A DNA stretch of 64,000 bases from an uncultured Arcanobacterium sp. (lineage in GTDB: Bacteria > Actinomycetota > Actinomycetes > Actinomycetales > Actinomycetaceae). Below the pieces are notes generated by a model. The model was not told where the DNA came from and searched no databases. It worked only from the letters and a program-made list of their open reading frames with translations. Positions 27,006-36,221 of this stretch are shown in pieces. The stretch is from positions 1 to 64,000 of the forward strand of contig CAUAGM010000004.1 of NCBI GenBank assembly GCA_958428545.1, given 5' to 3'. Each line of letters opens with the position of its first letter. The first letter of the stretch is position 1. A program made the position numbers and the translations under genes.

Positions 27006-29846
27006 TCACACCTTTTCGATAGGAGCTACCCGCAACATTAAACGCTTCGTCTCTCCGCCCTCGAATTTAATTTCAGCGACGAGTGAACGCCCTGAACCTT
27101 CAAAGCGAAGCACTTGCCCTTGCCCGAAACGTGAATGCCTGACGCTATCGCCTACCTGCAAGCCTTTCGAATAGTCTTCTTGCTCACGGCGAGGCGGCGC
27201 GATCTTCTGAGAGGACGCTTCACAATTCACAGCATCAGCACTCTCAGAAGCAGCTCCTGCACTCGTCGGAATAGGGTTTACAGCGTCAGCTATGAAGGTA
27301 CGCATACTGGCAGCTTCAGCAGAGGAGGCACTGGTGACGTCAGCACCTAAAATTCCTGCTAAGAGCTCCATATCTTCGCAGGCTTCCATCCGATTGCGAC
27401 GGCTGTACACTTTCTCGTGCCCAATATTCTCCTGGCTAGAAGAAACCTCCTTCTTTGACGCCGTTTTTTGTGTGCTCTGCGATACGCCCTGTGACGTCCC
27501 CTTTGATACACTTCCCGTACCCAGTTTTCCGGGCTTAAACGCGGTGCGCGGCGAACTGGAACTCCCACCGATAGCAGGCGCAAAATCGTCATCGCCCCAC
27601 AAAGAACGCGAACGTGAACCTGTGCGCCTGCCCCAACTTGAGCTGCTTTCCGAACCCGAAGCACCCCGAGCAGCACGAGCGCCTGCACCACTGCCCGACC
27701 TGCCGCCAAACCAGCTAGAGCTATCGGAGAAGCCAGAGCTTCTGCCTGAACGAGAATTTCCCCAGAGGGAACCTCCACCCCAGGAATCGTCAATACCGCC
27801 ATAACGGCGAGCCTCAGATTCACTGCGCCGCCAATCGAGAACCTCTGCAGGAATCTCATCTAAGAAACGCGATGGGATCTGCTCTTGCGGAGCGCCCCAC
27901 TGGGCACGCGATGCAGACCAACTGATATATAGGCGTTCGCGAGCGCGTGTGAGAGCCACATACGCTAAACGCCGCTCTTCTGCCATTTCTTCGATACTTT
28001 CCATCGACCTCATGTGCGGGAAAATTCCATCTTCCATGCCCGTCACAAAAACTACCGGAAATTCCAAGCCCTTAGCAGTGTGAATCGTCATCAACACAAC
28101 TTCGCCTTGCTCTGCAGCTGCTGGATCTGGAATTTGATCGGTATCAGATACGAGAGACACCTCATCGAGGAAATCAGCAAGCGTCCCCTCGGGATCTCCC
28201 TCAGAAAAATCTGCAGCAACTGAACTCAGCTCAGCCAAATTCTCCAGACGCCCTTGATCTTGGGGATCTTTCGACTGTGCCAACATCTCCGTATAGCCAG
28301 ATTTCTCCAGTACGGCTTCGAGAATATCCACTGGTTTAGCGCCTGCTTGAGCTTGCAGACGCAGCTCGTTGAGCATCAATCCGAATTCACTCACTGCACC
28401 TAACGCACGAGGAGTGAGTCCTTCAACGGGCGCGCGCCCAGCAATCTGCGCCTCTCGGGCATCAGCAGCATCCGATATAGCCACACCGAGAGAGACACCC
28501 CATAGCCGCGCATGCGCTGTGAGCGCACCCTCTGCTTTATCACCGATCCCTCGGCGCGGCTCATTCAAAATACGGCGCAGCGAAACAGCATCATCGGGAT
28601 TCACAAGTGCGTGCAGATAGGCGAGCGCATCTTTAATCTCTTTGCGGTCATAAAATTTCGTGCCGCCTACGACCTTGTAGGAAATTCCTCCCCGCACGAG
28701 CATATCTTCCAACGCGCGGCTTTGAGCATTTGTACGATAAAAAACAGCAATATCTTTGAAGCGATACCCCTTGCTGCTGCGCAAAGCGTCGATTTCATCA
28801 ACCACGAAACTCGCTTCGTCTCGCTCCGAATCTGCCACATAGCCAACGAGAAGATCACCTGAGCCAGCAGACGTCCAAAGATTTTTGGCACGCCGGCCTT
28901 CATTATGCGCAATCACGGCATTTGCTGCGGTGAGGATATTCTGCGTGGAACGATAATTCTGCTCCAGCACAATCGAATGGGCACTGGGGAAATCTTGCTC
29001 AAAATCGAGGATATTGCGGATCGTCGCACCACGGAAAGCGTAAATCGACTGATCGGAATCTCCTACCACAGTGAGTTTTGCGTGCTCCTGCGCATTATCA
29101 ACGCCAACGAGCTCTCGAACCAACTGATATTGCGCTGTGTTTGTATCCTGATATTCATCTACGAGAATATGACGGAAACGGCGGCGGTAACGCTGAGCAA
29201 TATCGGGATTCGCCCGAAATAAAAGCACGGTTTGCATGATGAGATCATCGAAATCCATTGCACTGGCAGCAGCCAAACGCGCCTGATATCGCGTGTACAC
29301 CTTGGCAAGAATCACATCGTCTTTGCTCTGCGCGGTTAGCGCATACTGCGAAGGAGTAATCATCTCATTTTTGAGGTCGCTCACTCTCATTGCCATCACT
29401 TTAGGAGTGTAGGTCTTGGAGTCGATATTTTCCTCCGCCAAGACCATCTTCATTAAACGCTGAGAATCTGAGGCGTCATAAATCGTAAAAGACGAACGCA
29501 TACCGATAGCTTCGTGCTCCGCGCGAAGAATACGCACGCACGCGGAGTGAAACGTGGCAATCCACATCCCCCGTGCAGCTGCGCCGAGTGTAGCCTCAAG
29601 GCGCTCTCTCATCTCTTTCGCAGCTTTGTTGGTAAAGGTAATCGCCAGTACCTCATGAGCGCCGAGCACTCCGGTTGAAATAAGGTAGGAAATACGGGTG
29701 ACGAGCACGCGCGTTTTTCCCGAGCCAGCTCCTGCAACTACCAAGAGGTAGTCGCCAGGATAGGTGACGGCGGCATACTGCTGTTCGTTTAAGCCTGAAA
29801 GCAGGCTGCGGATAGCGTCTGGATTCATCGAAGGATATGTATTCAT
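27006..29846 (-). CDS. pcrA: ATP-dependent DNA helicase, PcrA/UvrD type
   Basis: 946 residues; AAGGGG lies just before ATG 29846. It is a superfamily 1A 3'-5' helicase for DNA repair and replication restart. The motifs in order are: Q-motif LNEQQYAAVTY, Walker A VVAGAGSGKTRVLVTRI, Ia TFTNKAAKEMRERL, II LVDEYQDTN, III VVGDSDQSIYAFRGA, IV EQNYRSTQNIL, V MTIHTAKGLEFPVVFV and VI EERRLAYVALTRARERLY. Residues ~665-860 form an unusually long Ser/Gly/Arg-rich disordered linker before the C-terminal tudor-like domain (GDSVRHSRFGQGQVLRFEGS), making it longer than the usual 750-800 residues. The linker probably varies between species. Confidence 0.93.
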   Translation of the reverse strand: MNTYPSMNPDAIRSLLSGLNEQQYAAVTYPGDYLLVVAGAGSGKTRVLVTRISYLISTGVLGAHEVLAITFTNKAAKEMRERLEATLGAAARGMWIATFHSACVRILRAEHEAIGMRSSFTIYDASDSQRLMKMVLAEENIDSKTYTPKVMAMRVSDLKNEMITPSQYALTAQSKDDVILAKVYTRYQARLAAASAMDFDDLIMQTVLLFRANPDIAQRYRRRFRHILVDEYQDTNTAQYQLVRELVGVDNAQEHAKLTVVGDSDQSIYAFRGATIRNILDFEQDFPSAHSIVLEQNYRSTQNILTAANAVIAHNEGRRAKNLWTSAGSGDLLVGYVADSERDEASFVVDEIDALRSSKGYRFKDIAVFYRTNAQSRALEDMLVRGGISYKVVGGTKFYDRKEIKDALAYLHALVNPDDAVSLRRILNEPRRGIGDKAEGALTAHARLWGVSLGVAISDAADAREAQIAGRAPVEGLTPRALGAVSEFGLMLNELRLQAQAGAKPVDILEAVLEKSGYTEMLAQSKDPQDQGRLENLAELSSVAADFSEGDPEGTLADFLDEVSLVSDTDQIPDPAAAEQGEVVLMTIHTAKGLEFPVVFVTGMEDGIFPHMRSMESIEEMAEERRLAYVALTRARERLYISWSASRAQWGAPQEQIPSRFLDEIPAEVLDWRRSESEARRYGGIDDSWGGGSLWGNSRSGRSSGFSDSSSWFGGRSGSGAGARAARGASGSESSSSWGRRTGSRSRSLWGDDDFAPAIGGSSSSPRTAFKPGKLGTGSVSKGTSQGVSQSTQKTASKKEVSSSQENIGHEKVYSRRNRMEACEDMELLAGILGADVTSASSAEAASMRTFIADAVNPIPTSAGAASESADAVNCEASSQKIAPPRREQEDYSKGLQVGDSVRHSRFGQGQVLRFEGSGRSLVAEIKFEGGETKRLMLRVAPIEKV

Positions 29847-30244
29847 AGCCCCTTAAGGTTAGCTCACCCCATAGGGAAATTTTGAATTAAACCTCATGGA
29901 ATACATGACGATCTAGAGCAGCGCATATCAGCTCTAGAGGTACAACATGCAGCATTGCAAGCACAGTGAAGGGATTTCGTGAACGTTTAGACGTTGCTTA
30001 TGCCTATATTCAACAAAAAATGATTAACCACCTCGTAAACACCAGTGGTGCCAACGAAACGACTAACACCTTTCACCTAGCTATAAAGACCTATCGAAAT
30101 AATTTTTGCCGGCAGTTTTGAAATGGATAAATATTCTTCTTTTTTCCCTGGCACGCAGGAATGATCTCTGCTTTGCAATTTTTTGAGCTTAGTAAGCAAA
30201 TAGATTGTCTGCGATTTTTATTTGTGTGAAGCTTTTTAGACAGA
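29847..30244. other. Intergenic region between tsf and pcrA
   Basis: No gene is seen. It contains the pcrA promoter region, with an 8-bp inverted repeat (TCTAGAGC 29912-29919 / GCTCTAGA 29931-29938) about 65-90 bases before the pcrA start, which could be an operator. In many actinobacteria pyrH and frr follow tsf; neither is here. Confidence 0.5.
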
Positions 30245-30294
30245 TATAAAAGGTGTTGCCGCTACGAACAATTGTAGCGGCAACACCTTTTATA
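30245..30294 (-). terminator. Strong terminator after tsf
   Basis: A perfect 21-bp inverted repeat (TATAAAAGGTGTTGCCGCTAC and its complement, 8-base loop) lies 23 bases after the tsf stop. The A/T ends give a U-run in both directions, so it may work bidirectionally. Confidence 0.9.
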
Positions 30295-30316
30295 TAGATC
30301 AGATACGAGCTAAAGT

Positions 30317-31162
30317 TCACTCAGCAGCATCGCCCACACGAACGCGCACAAACCCAGTACACGTTGCGCCTGCAGCCTTGAGAATCTGGCTCACAGTCTG
30401 CTTAGCGTCGCGAGCATACGGCTGATCGAGCAACGTAACCTGCTTGAAGAAGCCCTTCAAACGTCCTTCAACAATCTTCGGCACAGCCTGCTCAGGCTTG
30501 CCTTCTTGGATCGTCAGCTCGGTAGCAATGCGGCGTTCATTTTCCACAACATCTTCTGGCACATCTTCCTCAGAAAGGTAACGAGGAGACATAGCTGCGA
30601 TATGCATAGCGACATCACGCGCAACGCTCTCACCTGCAGCGTCAGTTGCCACAAGCACAGCCACCTGAGGCGGAATATCCGGCGACGTGCGGTGCATGTA
30701 AGCCTCGACGTGCTCGCCTTTAAGGACGTTGAACGAACCAACGGCAAGTTTTTCACCAATAATACCAGTGAAGTTTGCTACGCGATCGGCAACGGTGCCG
30801 TCAGCATGAGGAGCTGCAAGCACCTCGTCTAACGTCATTGCATTAGCAGCAATAGCAGCATCCAGAATCTCTTGCGCAAACGCAATAAACTTCTCGTTCT
30901 TTGCCACGAAATCGGTCTCCGAATTAACTTCGAGAACTACACCTACCTCGTGCGATCCCTCCTGCAAAATACGCGAAAGCACCAAACCTGCAGAAGCAGT
31001 GCGCCCTTCACGTTTTGCGGCGGTCTTCAAACCTTTGAGACGAAGCAGCTCTTCAGCGCGTGCCACATCTCCATCAGCTTCATTGAGAGCGTTCTTCACG
31101 TCCATCATTCCTGCGCCAGTCTTTTCGCGCAGAGCCTTAATATCAGCCAACGTTACGGCCAT
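30317..31162 (-). CDS. tsf: Translation elongation factor Ts
   Basis: 281 residues. It recycles EF-Tu by exchanging GDP for GTP. The N-terminal UBA-like domain (ADIKALREKTGAGMMDVKNA) and the core with TDFVAKNEKF are readable, as is the HIAAMSPRYLSEEDVP segment. The ribosome site AGGAGGAAAAGCT precedes ATG 31162, 30 bases after rpsB in the same operon. It ends with a strong terminator, so the transcript stops here rather than continuing into pyrH-frr. Confidence 0.95.
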   Translation of the reverse strand: MAVTLADIKALREKTGAGMMDVKNALNEADGDVARAEELLRLKGLKTAAKREGRTASAGLVLSRILQEGSHEVGVVLEVNSETDFVAKNEKFIAFAQEILDAAIAANAMTLDEVLAAPHADGTVADRVANFTGIIGEKLAVGSFNVLKGEHVEAYMHRTSPDIPPQVAVLVATDAAGESVARDVAMHIAAMSPRYLSEEDVPEDVVENERRIATELTIQEGKPEQAVPKIVEGRLKGFFKQVTLLDQPYARDAKQTVSQILKAAGATCTGFVRVRVGDAAE

Positions 31163-31192
31163 AGCTTTTCCTCCTAGGAATGTATTCTTAGC

Positions 31193-32065
31193 TCACTGAG
31201 CGGATTCAGAAGCAGCTGCCTCTGGAGCTTCTTCAACCGGAGCACTCTCAGCTGCTGGAGCTTCCTCAACTGCCGGCGTTTCAGCATCGTCAGCTTTCTT
31301 CTCGCCTTCGAGCAGCTCACGCTCCCACTCAGGCATTGGCTCAGCTTCCGCTTCCTGCTCGCCGCCCTTAGCTTTACCACGCTCAAGCAAACCTTCCGCA
31401 ACAGCGTCAGCAACAATAGACGTGAGCAATTCAATGGAACGAATCGCGTCGTCGTTACCCGGAATTGCGTAATCCACGTCATCTGGATCGCAGTTGGTAT
31501 CGAGAGTTGCAACCACTGGAATATTAAGTTTACGAGCTTCAGCAACTGCCAAATGCTCCTTTGGCGTATCAACTACCCAAACCAAGCTTGGCACCTTAGC
31601 CATATCGCGGATACCGCCGAGTACGCGCTCAAGCTTTTCCTTCTCGCGGCGCATCATCAGCAGTTCTTTCTTGGTGCGACCAGAACCTGCAACGTCATCG
31701 AAATCGATAAGCTCAAGCTCCTTGAGGCGCTGAATACGCGCGTGAACAGTCTGGAAGTTGGTGAGCATACCGCCCAGCCAACGCTCGTTCACGTATGGCA
31801 TACCTACGCGCTCAGCCTGCTCTTTAATGCTCTGCTGAGCTTGGCGCTTCGTGCCAACAAAAAGTACGTTTCCGCCGTGTGCAACAGTTTCCTTCACAAA
31901 ATCGTATGTGCGGTTAATGTCCTCTACGGTCTTGCGAAGGTCAATAATGTAAATGCCGTTACGATCGGTGAGGATGTAACGCTTCATCTTCGGGTTCCAA
32001 CGGCGGGTCTGATGCCCGAAGTGAACGCCGGCTTCAAGCAGCTGGCTCATAGATACGACTGCCAT
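31193..32065 (-). CDS. rpsB: 30S ribosomal protein S2
   Basis: 290 residues from ATG 32065; AGGAGA lies 7 bases upstream, which rules out the open extension to 32086. The family core is clear: MSQLLEAGVHFGHQTRRWNP, RNGIYIIDLRKT, FVGTKRQAQQSIKEQA, NERWLGGMLTNFQT and IPGNDDAIRSIELL. The C-terminus carries a 60-residue Ala/Glu/Pro-rich acidic tail beyond the conserved part, like the one on S16 in this window. It is cotranscribed with tsf. Confidence 0.95.
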   Translation of the reverse strand: MAVVSMSQLLEAGVHFGHQTRRWNPKMKRYILTDRNGIYIIDLRKTVEDINRTYDFVKETVAHGGNVLFVGTKRQAQQSIKEQAERVGMPYVNERWLGGMLTNFQTVHARIQRLKELELIDFDDVAGSGRTKKELLMMRREKEKLERVLGGIRDMAKVPSLVWVVDTPKEHLAVAEARKLNIPVVATLDTNCDPDDVDYAIPGNDDAIRSIELLTSIVADAVAEGLLERGKAKGGEQEAEAEPMPEWERELLEGEKKADDAETPAVEEAPAAESAPVEEAPEAAASESAQ

Positions 32066-32871
32066 GCGGCTGTCTCCTATCTGCACGGATAATCCGCGCT
32101 CGGTTTCCTGCGCTTCGCGGTATGCGAAACGCCCTAGTGCACATCGTCTCCCACACAGACATCGAGCCCTCGCAATCTGGCTACTGCCGTCACAGCGCGG
32201 TTTACTCTCATATCCAACCGAAGGGAGCCGTCCTGAATCGACGAGCGATAATTGAACTACCGAAGTATTCTTTACTGCTCATTTTCAGGGAAGCACACGC
32301 GATTTGATTACTTACTGCTATGCCCCTATCGACGTATATCGATATACAAAAGCACAGCCGTTTAAGTTTATCGGTAAATAGCTAAATTTCGCCAATTGTG
32401 AAGAAATCTTTACTATGAGATTTCGCGCACGGGACGCACATTCATCCCTTATCTCCTCACTATTCTCGCAAAAGGATATGCGCCTTAATATTATGTGACC
32501 CATATATGTGCCCTGTATATGGAGAGGTGGGAAAAATGCGCTTCCTTAATTTCTAAGCCAATAAACATACCGAGCAGTCGGCAGCACGTAGGCTTTCAGA
32601 TGCGTAACTATACGTACACTCCCCTACCTATCATGCGTGACTATACGTACACTCCCCTACCTATCTTTTCAAGATGCCTATCTTTCCAAGAATCTCGTGC
32701 ACCTATGCAGATAAATAATCCTTTGCTGAACACTCGGCAGCGTCTCGTGCTCTCACAGACCTTATGCCCACGGATCTGCGCGTGTTGTCCGCAGCTCTTG
32801 AAGACGCCATGACTATCCACAGATATTTATGCACTCAGCACACAATACTTGCAATCTTGCATACTGCCTCT
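32066..32871. other. Divergent intergenic region rpsB / M23 peptidase
   Basis: About 800 bases without a convincing gene. It contains the rpsB leader, AT-rich DNA around 32280-32440, and a 33-bp tandem duplication at 32600-32665. The M23 peptidase start at 32872 has no clear ribosome site. Confidence 0.5.
32600..32665. repeat. 33-bp tandem duplication (2 copies)
   Basis: 32600-32632 and 32633-32665 are the same 33-base unit (containing ACTATACGTACACTCCCC) with one difference. Confidence 0.95.
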
Positions 32872-33447
32872 ATGAATACTCTCATTTCTCTCGTATCAGC
32901 TCTCTCGTTAGCGAGCGCAGCGCTCACAGGCGTAGCAAGCAGCCATACCTTCGGTGACGCGGACGCCGCATCTGCAGTTCACGTCACCCCTACTGCCAGT
33001 AAGGCACCTCAACGCTCTCAGACTCAACGCTCGCAGAGAAATAGCTTCTACCAATCCCCGACAGGACGTGAACCAACGATCCTCACCAAATTTTCCCCAG
33101 GGAAAAATAACTGGAATCCAGGGCATCGCGGCGTAGATATAGCAATGAACTCTGGCGAAACCGTCTATGCCAGCGCAAGCGGAAAAGTGATCTACGCAGG
33201 AATTCTGGCTAGCAGAGAAGTCGTATCGATTGAAGACAGCCGAGGAATACGCACAACCTATGAACCAGTAATTCCTGCCGTAAAAGCCGGAGATACCGTC
33301 AGCGCAGGAGATCCTATCGGCACAATCACAGGAACGCACTGCGGCAGTGGAATTGTCTGCCTGCATTGGGGAGCTAAACGAGGCAGTGATTCATATATGA
33401 ACCCCATGTGGCTACTTCATCCACCATTCGTACGCCTGTTGAAATAG
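32872..33447 (+). CDS. Secreted M23 (LytM-type) peptidase domain protein
   Basis: 191 residues from ATG 32872, chosen because it begins with a signal peptide (MNTLISLVSALSLASAALTG); an open frame from 32764 would bury it. After a linker rich in Ser/Gln/Arg, the M23 fold starts at PTGREPTILTKFSPGKNNW. Zinc ligands are visible in HRGVDIA (H and D) and LHWGAKRG (H). The GETVYASASGKVIYAG and SAGDPIGTITGTHCGSG segments are family-typical. In actinobacteria a short M23 protein commonly lies beside rpsB, as here. It probably acts on peptidoglycan, although some members of this type may be inactive. Confidence 0.85.
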   Translation: MNTLISLVSALSLASAALTGVASSHTFGDADAASAVHVTPTASKAPQRSQTQRSQRNSFYQSPTGREPTILTKFSPGKNNWNPGHRGVDIAMNSGETVYASASGKVIYAGILASREVVSIEDSRGIRTTYEPVIPAVKAGDTVSAGDPIGTITGTHCGSGIVCLHWGAKRGSDSYMNPMWLLHPPFVRLLK

Positions 33448-33808
33448 GAATACACCATCACATAAGCAATACTCTAGCTATAGCAGAATTTACCGTGCGC
33501 GAGAAGGAGCCTGCATAATGCCAGATCCTACCGTTCCCGCGCCTCGGAATTTACCGCACGCGAGAAGGAGCCTGAAAACAATGTGAGTTTTATTCAGGCA
33601 ATCAAAAACTTTACTGACGTGCAAAGAAGCGCTTGAAGGCTAGAGGCTAGCAACCTGCCCGTCTGCATACAAAGATCTACGACAGGAAAGAAGAGATTCA
33701 CAGGTACGGACTGCGAGCACGCTATAGCACAGACACCAAGAAACAATCTCTCACACGCACGTCTCCCCTCCTCCTTCGAGCGCGCTATACTCACCATCGA
33801 GATTGTAT
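33448..33808. other. Convergent gap between M23 peptidase and xerC
   Basis: About 360 bases. It holds two ~28-bp direct repeats (33486 and 33547) and a weaker third at about 33607. Two tiny frames with good AAGGAG sites fall in the repeats (for example ATG 33518 to stop 33586, 22 codons), but nothing convincingly coding. Confidence 0.5.
33486..33574. repeat. Two 28-bp direct repeats, 61-bp period, with a possible degenerate third
   Basis: GAATTTACCGTGCGCGAGAA with GGAGCCTG at 33486-33513 recurs at 33547-33574 with two changes. A third, poorer match (CTTTACTGACGTGCAAAGAA) begins near 33609, again 60 bases on. The period matches the repeats at 20498-20821. Confidence 0.75.
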
Positions 33809-34918
33809 TCACGCCCGAGGATGAGCCTGCCCGAAGGCAGCTCTGAGGCGTTCAGCGCTCACATGTGTATAACGCTGAGTTGTACCTATTGAGGCATGCC
33901 CTAAAAATTCTTGAACACTCCTCAAATCTGAGCCGCCCGCGAGCATATGAGTTGCCGCACAATGGCGTAAATCATGGGGAGATATTGCCGGAACTCCAGC
34001 ATGAGCAGTTGCGCGATCCAGAATTATGCGAACAGTGCGCGAATCGAGTCTACCTCCTCGCACCCCAAGAAACAGAGCATCATACTCAATCGTCACCATA
34101 TCGTCTCGCACATCCAACCAAGCATCGAGAGCCGTGCGCGCAGGAATACCAAAAGGAACCACCCGTTCTTTGTTTCCTTTTCCAATCACCCGAAGCGTAT
34201 TATCTGGCTGCACATCCGAAAGATTCAGCCCAACAGCCTCAGACACACGCAAAGCCCCCGCATAGATCAACTCGATCAATGCCCAATTCCGAACTGCCGC
34301 AGAATCGATCTTCCCAGATTTCGGCTGAGCAGCTTGGTGAAAATAGGTAAGAAGCGCAGATACTTGAGCTTCGCTGAGAACTTGGGGAAGTTTGTTATCC
34401 GGGCGCGCAGAGCCTAAACGTAATCCAGCATCGACGTTCGTATAGGAGTTTTTATAAAGCCACGTTGAAAAAGTTCGGATCGCTGCACTGTGCCGTGCTA
34501 AAGAAGCACGAGAATGCCCTGCTTGTGCACGAGCAGAGAGCCACGCTCTCAAATCAGCAAGTTCGAGTAGCGATAACTGATCGAGAAACTCCTCGCCACT
34601 TCCTTCACTATTTCCTGCTATTTCGTGAGCGCGTGCACTTTCGTGAATGTCCGCTATTTCGTGAGCGCGTGCACTTTCGTGAATGTCCGCTGTTGTGCGA
34701 GCACCCATCATTGCCGTCGCCGCCGGCACATGAGCATTCGCTGGCACCTTAGCATTCATCGTCACAAAGCTTCCTGAGTTTTCCCCTAAAAAATTCAGAA
34801 GTGAGGCAGCCTCAGCCATATATGCCCGAGCAGTATTTTCTGAATCGCCACGACGAACGAGAAGCTCCTGCCCAAACTCCTGCACAATCCTGTCTACCGC
34901 ATCGCGCGCACTTTCCAT
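33809..34918 (-). CDS. xerC: Tyrosine recombinase XerC
   Basis: 369 residues. It resolves chromosome dimers at dif together with XerD. The catalytic residues are all visible: Arg in AGALRVSEAVG, Lys in GKGNKERVVPF, His-x-x-Arg in HDLRHCAATH, His in FLGHASIGTTQRYTHV and the nucleophilic Tyr in that same motif. The N-terminal SAM-like domain is split by an insertion of about 60 residues (52-112) that includes a perfect tandem repeat of ADIHESARAHEI (36 bp twice), so the protein is longer than the usual ~300. There is no ribosome site; TAGATT lies 6 bases before the ATG, suggesting a leaderless message. It lies just downstream of dprA. Confidence 0.92.
   Translation of the reverse strand: MESARDAVDRIVQEFGQELLVRRGDSENTARAYMAEAASLLNFLGENSGSFVTMNAKVPANAHVPAATAMMGARTTADIHESARAHEIADIHESARAHEIAGNSEGSGEEFLDQLSLLELADLRAWLSARAQAGHSRASLARHSAAIRTFSTWLYKNSYTNVDAGLRLGSARPDNKLPQVLSEAQVSALLTYFHQAAQPKSGKIDSAAVRNWALIELIYAGALRVSEAVGLNLSDVQPDNTLRVIGKGNKERVVPFGIPARTALDAWLDVRDDMVTIEYDALFLGVRGGRLDSRTVRIILDRATAHAGVPAISPHDLRHCAATHMLAGGSDLRSVQEFLGHASIGTTQRYTHVSAERLRAAFGQAHPRA
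34620..34691. repeat. 36-bp perfect tandem repeat (2 copies) inside xerC
   Basis: 34620-34655 and 34656-34691 are identical. The unit is in frame and doubles a 12-residue segment in the N-terminal domain insertion. Confidence 0.95.
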
Positions 34919-34967
34919 AGAATCAATCTATCTGCTCACAATAAATTTAGCACACTCGTTTTCTCAT

Positions 34968-36221
34968 CTAGCTCACAGACTTGACCCATTTCCCATGCCG
35001 CTGAGTGACCATACCGAGCAATAAAAGCTTCCCTAATCCTGCTCGTGTTTCCTCGATATCAATCCCTGCAGATAAACTGATCTTTTCGATAGACGCAGGC
35101 TGCATTTTCGGCACCGCATCAAAAATTTTCTGCCCATCAGAGCCAATAGACGAGGCGGGAGGAGAGAAAAAATCTTGCTCACCGCCAATAGGCATTTCGA
35201 GCTGAGCGCCTATAGGAGCTGCTAGCTCTCTCACATGAGCCACGCTACTAATCAAAGTTCCACCGTTTCGAATCAACTCATGGCAACCAGCTGAGTTTGG
35301 CGAATCAATAGCACCTGGAACAGCGCCTACAGGGCGCCCAATTTCTAAAGCTGCACGAGCCGTGTTTAAAGCTCCAGAGCGCACTGGGGCTTCAATGACG
35401 ATAGTCGCTCGGCTAAAAGCGGCTATCAGACGATTTCTTAGCAAAAAACGATGAGCATGAGGCGCAGAGCCTAGAGGAAATTCGGATATGACTAGACCTC
35501 CACCTTTCCATATCTTTTCGTATAGATCCCTATGAGAAAGGGGGTACACACGATCAACTCCAGCCGCAGAAAATATGACGGTTGAGCCTTTAGCCAGAAG
35601 GGCTCCTTTATGTGCTGCAGCGTCAATCCCAAAAGCTCCGCCCGAAACAATCGTAAAATTCTGGGCTAACTCGTAGGAAAAATCAACGGCAGTGCGAACT
35701 CCCCGATTGCTTGCGGCGCGCGAACCAACAATCGATATTGCAGGACGAACACGTACCCCTAAAATTTCTTGGCACACATCAAAATCGCCTCGCACCCACA
35801 GCATATACGGCGCCCGATCTGCCAGATCGTCAATCATTGCCGGCCACAGATTATCACTCGGTAAAATTACCTGTGCACCAAGTTTTTCTAAAGAACGGTA
35901 CCTCGATTCGGCGCATTGACGCCATGAGCCTGCGCTGCCACGCAGAAGTTCGGCATATTTACGCAGCCACACAGAATAACTTTTACCAGCAATTTCCTCT
36001 AGGTCTGTATCCTTCGCGTGCAGACGATCCAGAGCGCCTTCAAAACCAAAACGCTCAATCGCTGCAGCCCCTCGAATATCTGCGCTTTCTACAATATAGC
36101 TCCACGCAATAGCTGCCGCGCGTTCGTCGCTGAGTTCGCACAGAGATTTTGAGAATTGAATCGGGCGCTCAACGCAAGACGAAGCCCCTCCGGCAGATAC
36201 GCAAATTTCACTATTCCCCAT
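34968..36221 (-). CDS. dprA: DNA-processing protein DprA
   Basis: 417 residues from ATG 36221, placed 9 bases after GGAGGAG; an ATG three codons earlier abuts the ribosome site. DprA loads RecA on incoming single-stranded DNA during transformation. The Rossmann-like domain contains SIVGSRAASNRGVRTAVDFS, IVSGGAFGIDAAAHKGAL, GGLVISEFPLGSAP and FLLRNRLIAAFSRATIVIEA. An N-terminal region of about 100 residues and a C-terminal winged helix (IFDAVPKMQPASIEKISLSA) flank it. The start overlaps the end of comM by 11 bases; with yraN it forms the usual yraN-comM-dprA operon. Confidence 0.93.
   Translation of the reverse strand: MGNSEICVSAGGASSCVERPIQFSKSLCELSDERAAAIAWSYIVESADIRGAAAIERFGFEGALDRLHAKDTDLEEIAGKSYSVWLRKYAELLRGSAGSWRQCAESRYRSLEKLGAQVILPSDNLWPAMIDDLADRAPYMLWVRGDFDVCQEILGVRVRPAISIVGSRAASNRGVRTAVDFSYELAQNFTIVSGGAFGIDAAAHKGALLAKGSTVIFSAAGVDRVYPLSHRDLYEKIWKGGGLVISEFPLGSAPHAHRFLLRNRLIAAFSRATIVIEAPVRSGALNTARAALEIGRPVGAVPGAIDSPNSAGCHELIRNGGTLISSVAHVRELAAPIGAQLEMPIGGEQDFFSPPASSIGSDGQKIFDAVPKMQPASIEKISLSAGIDIEETRAGLGKLLLLGMVTQRHGKWVKSVS

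Noticed and set aside
32764..32871. Longer start for the M23 peptidase
   Set aside because: It would place 36 residues before a clear signal peptide.
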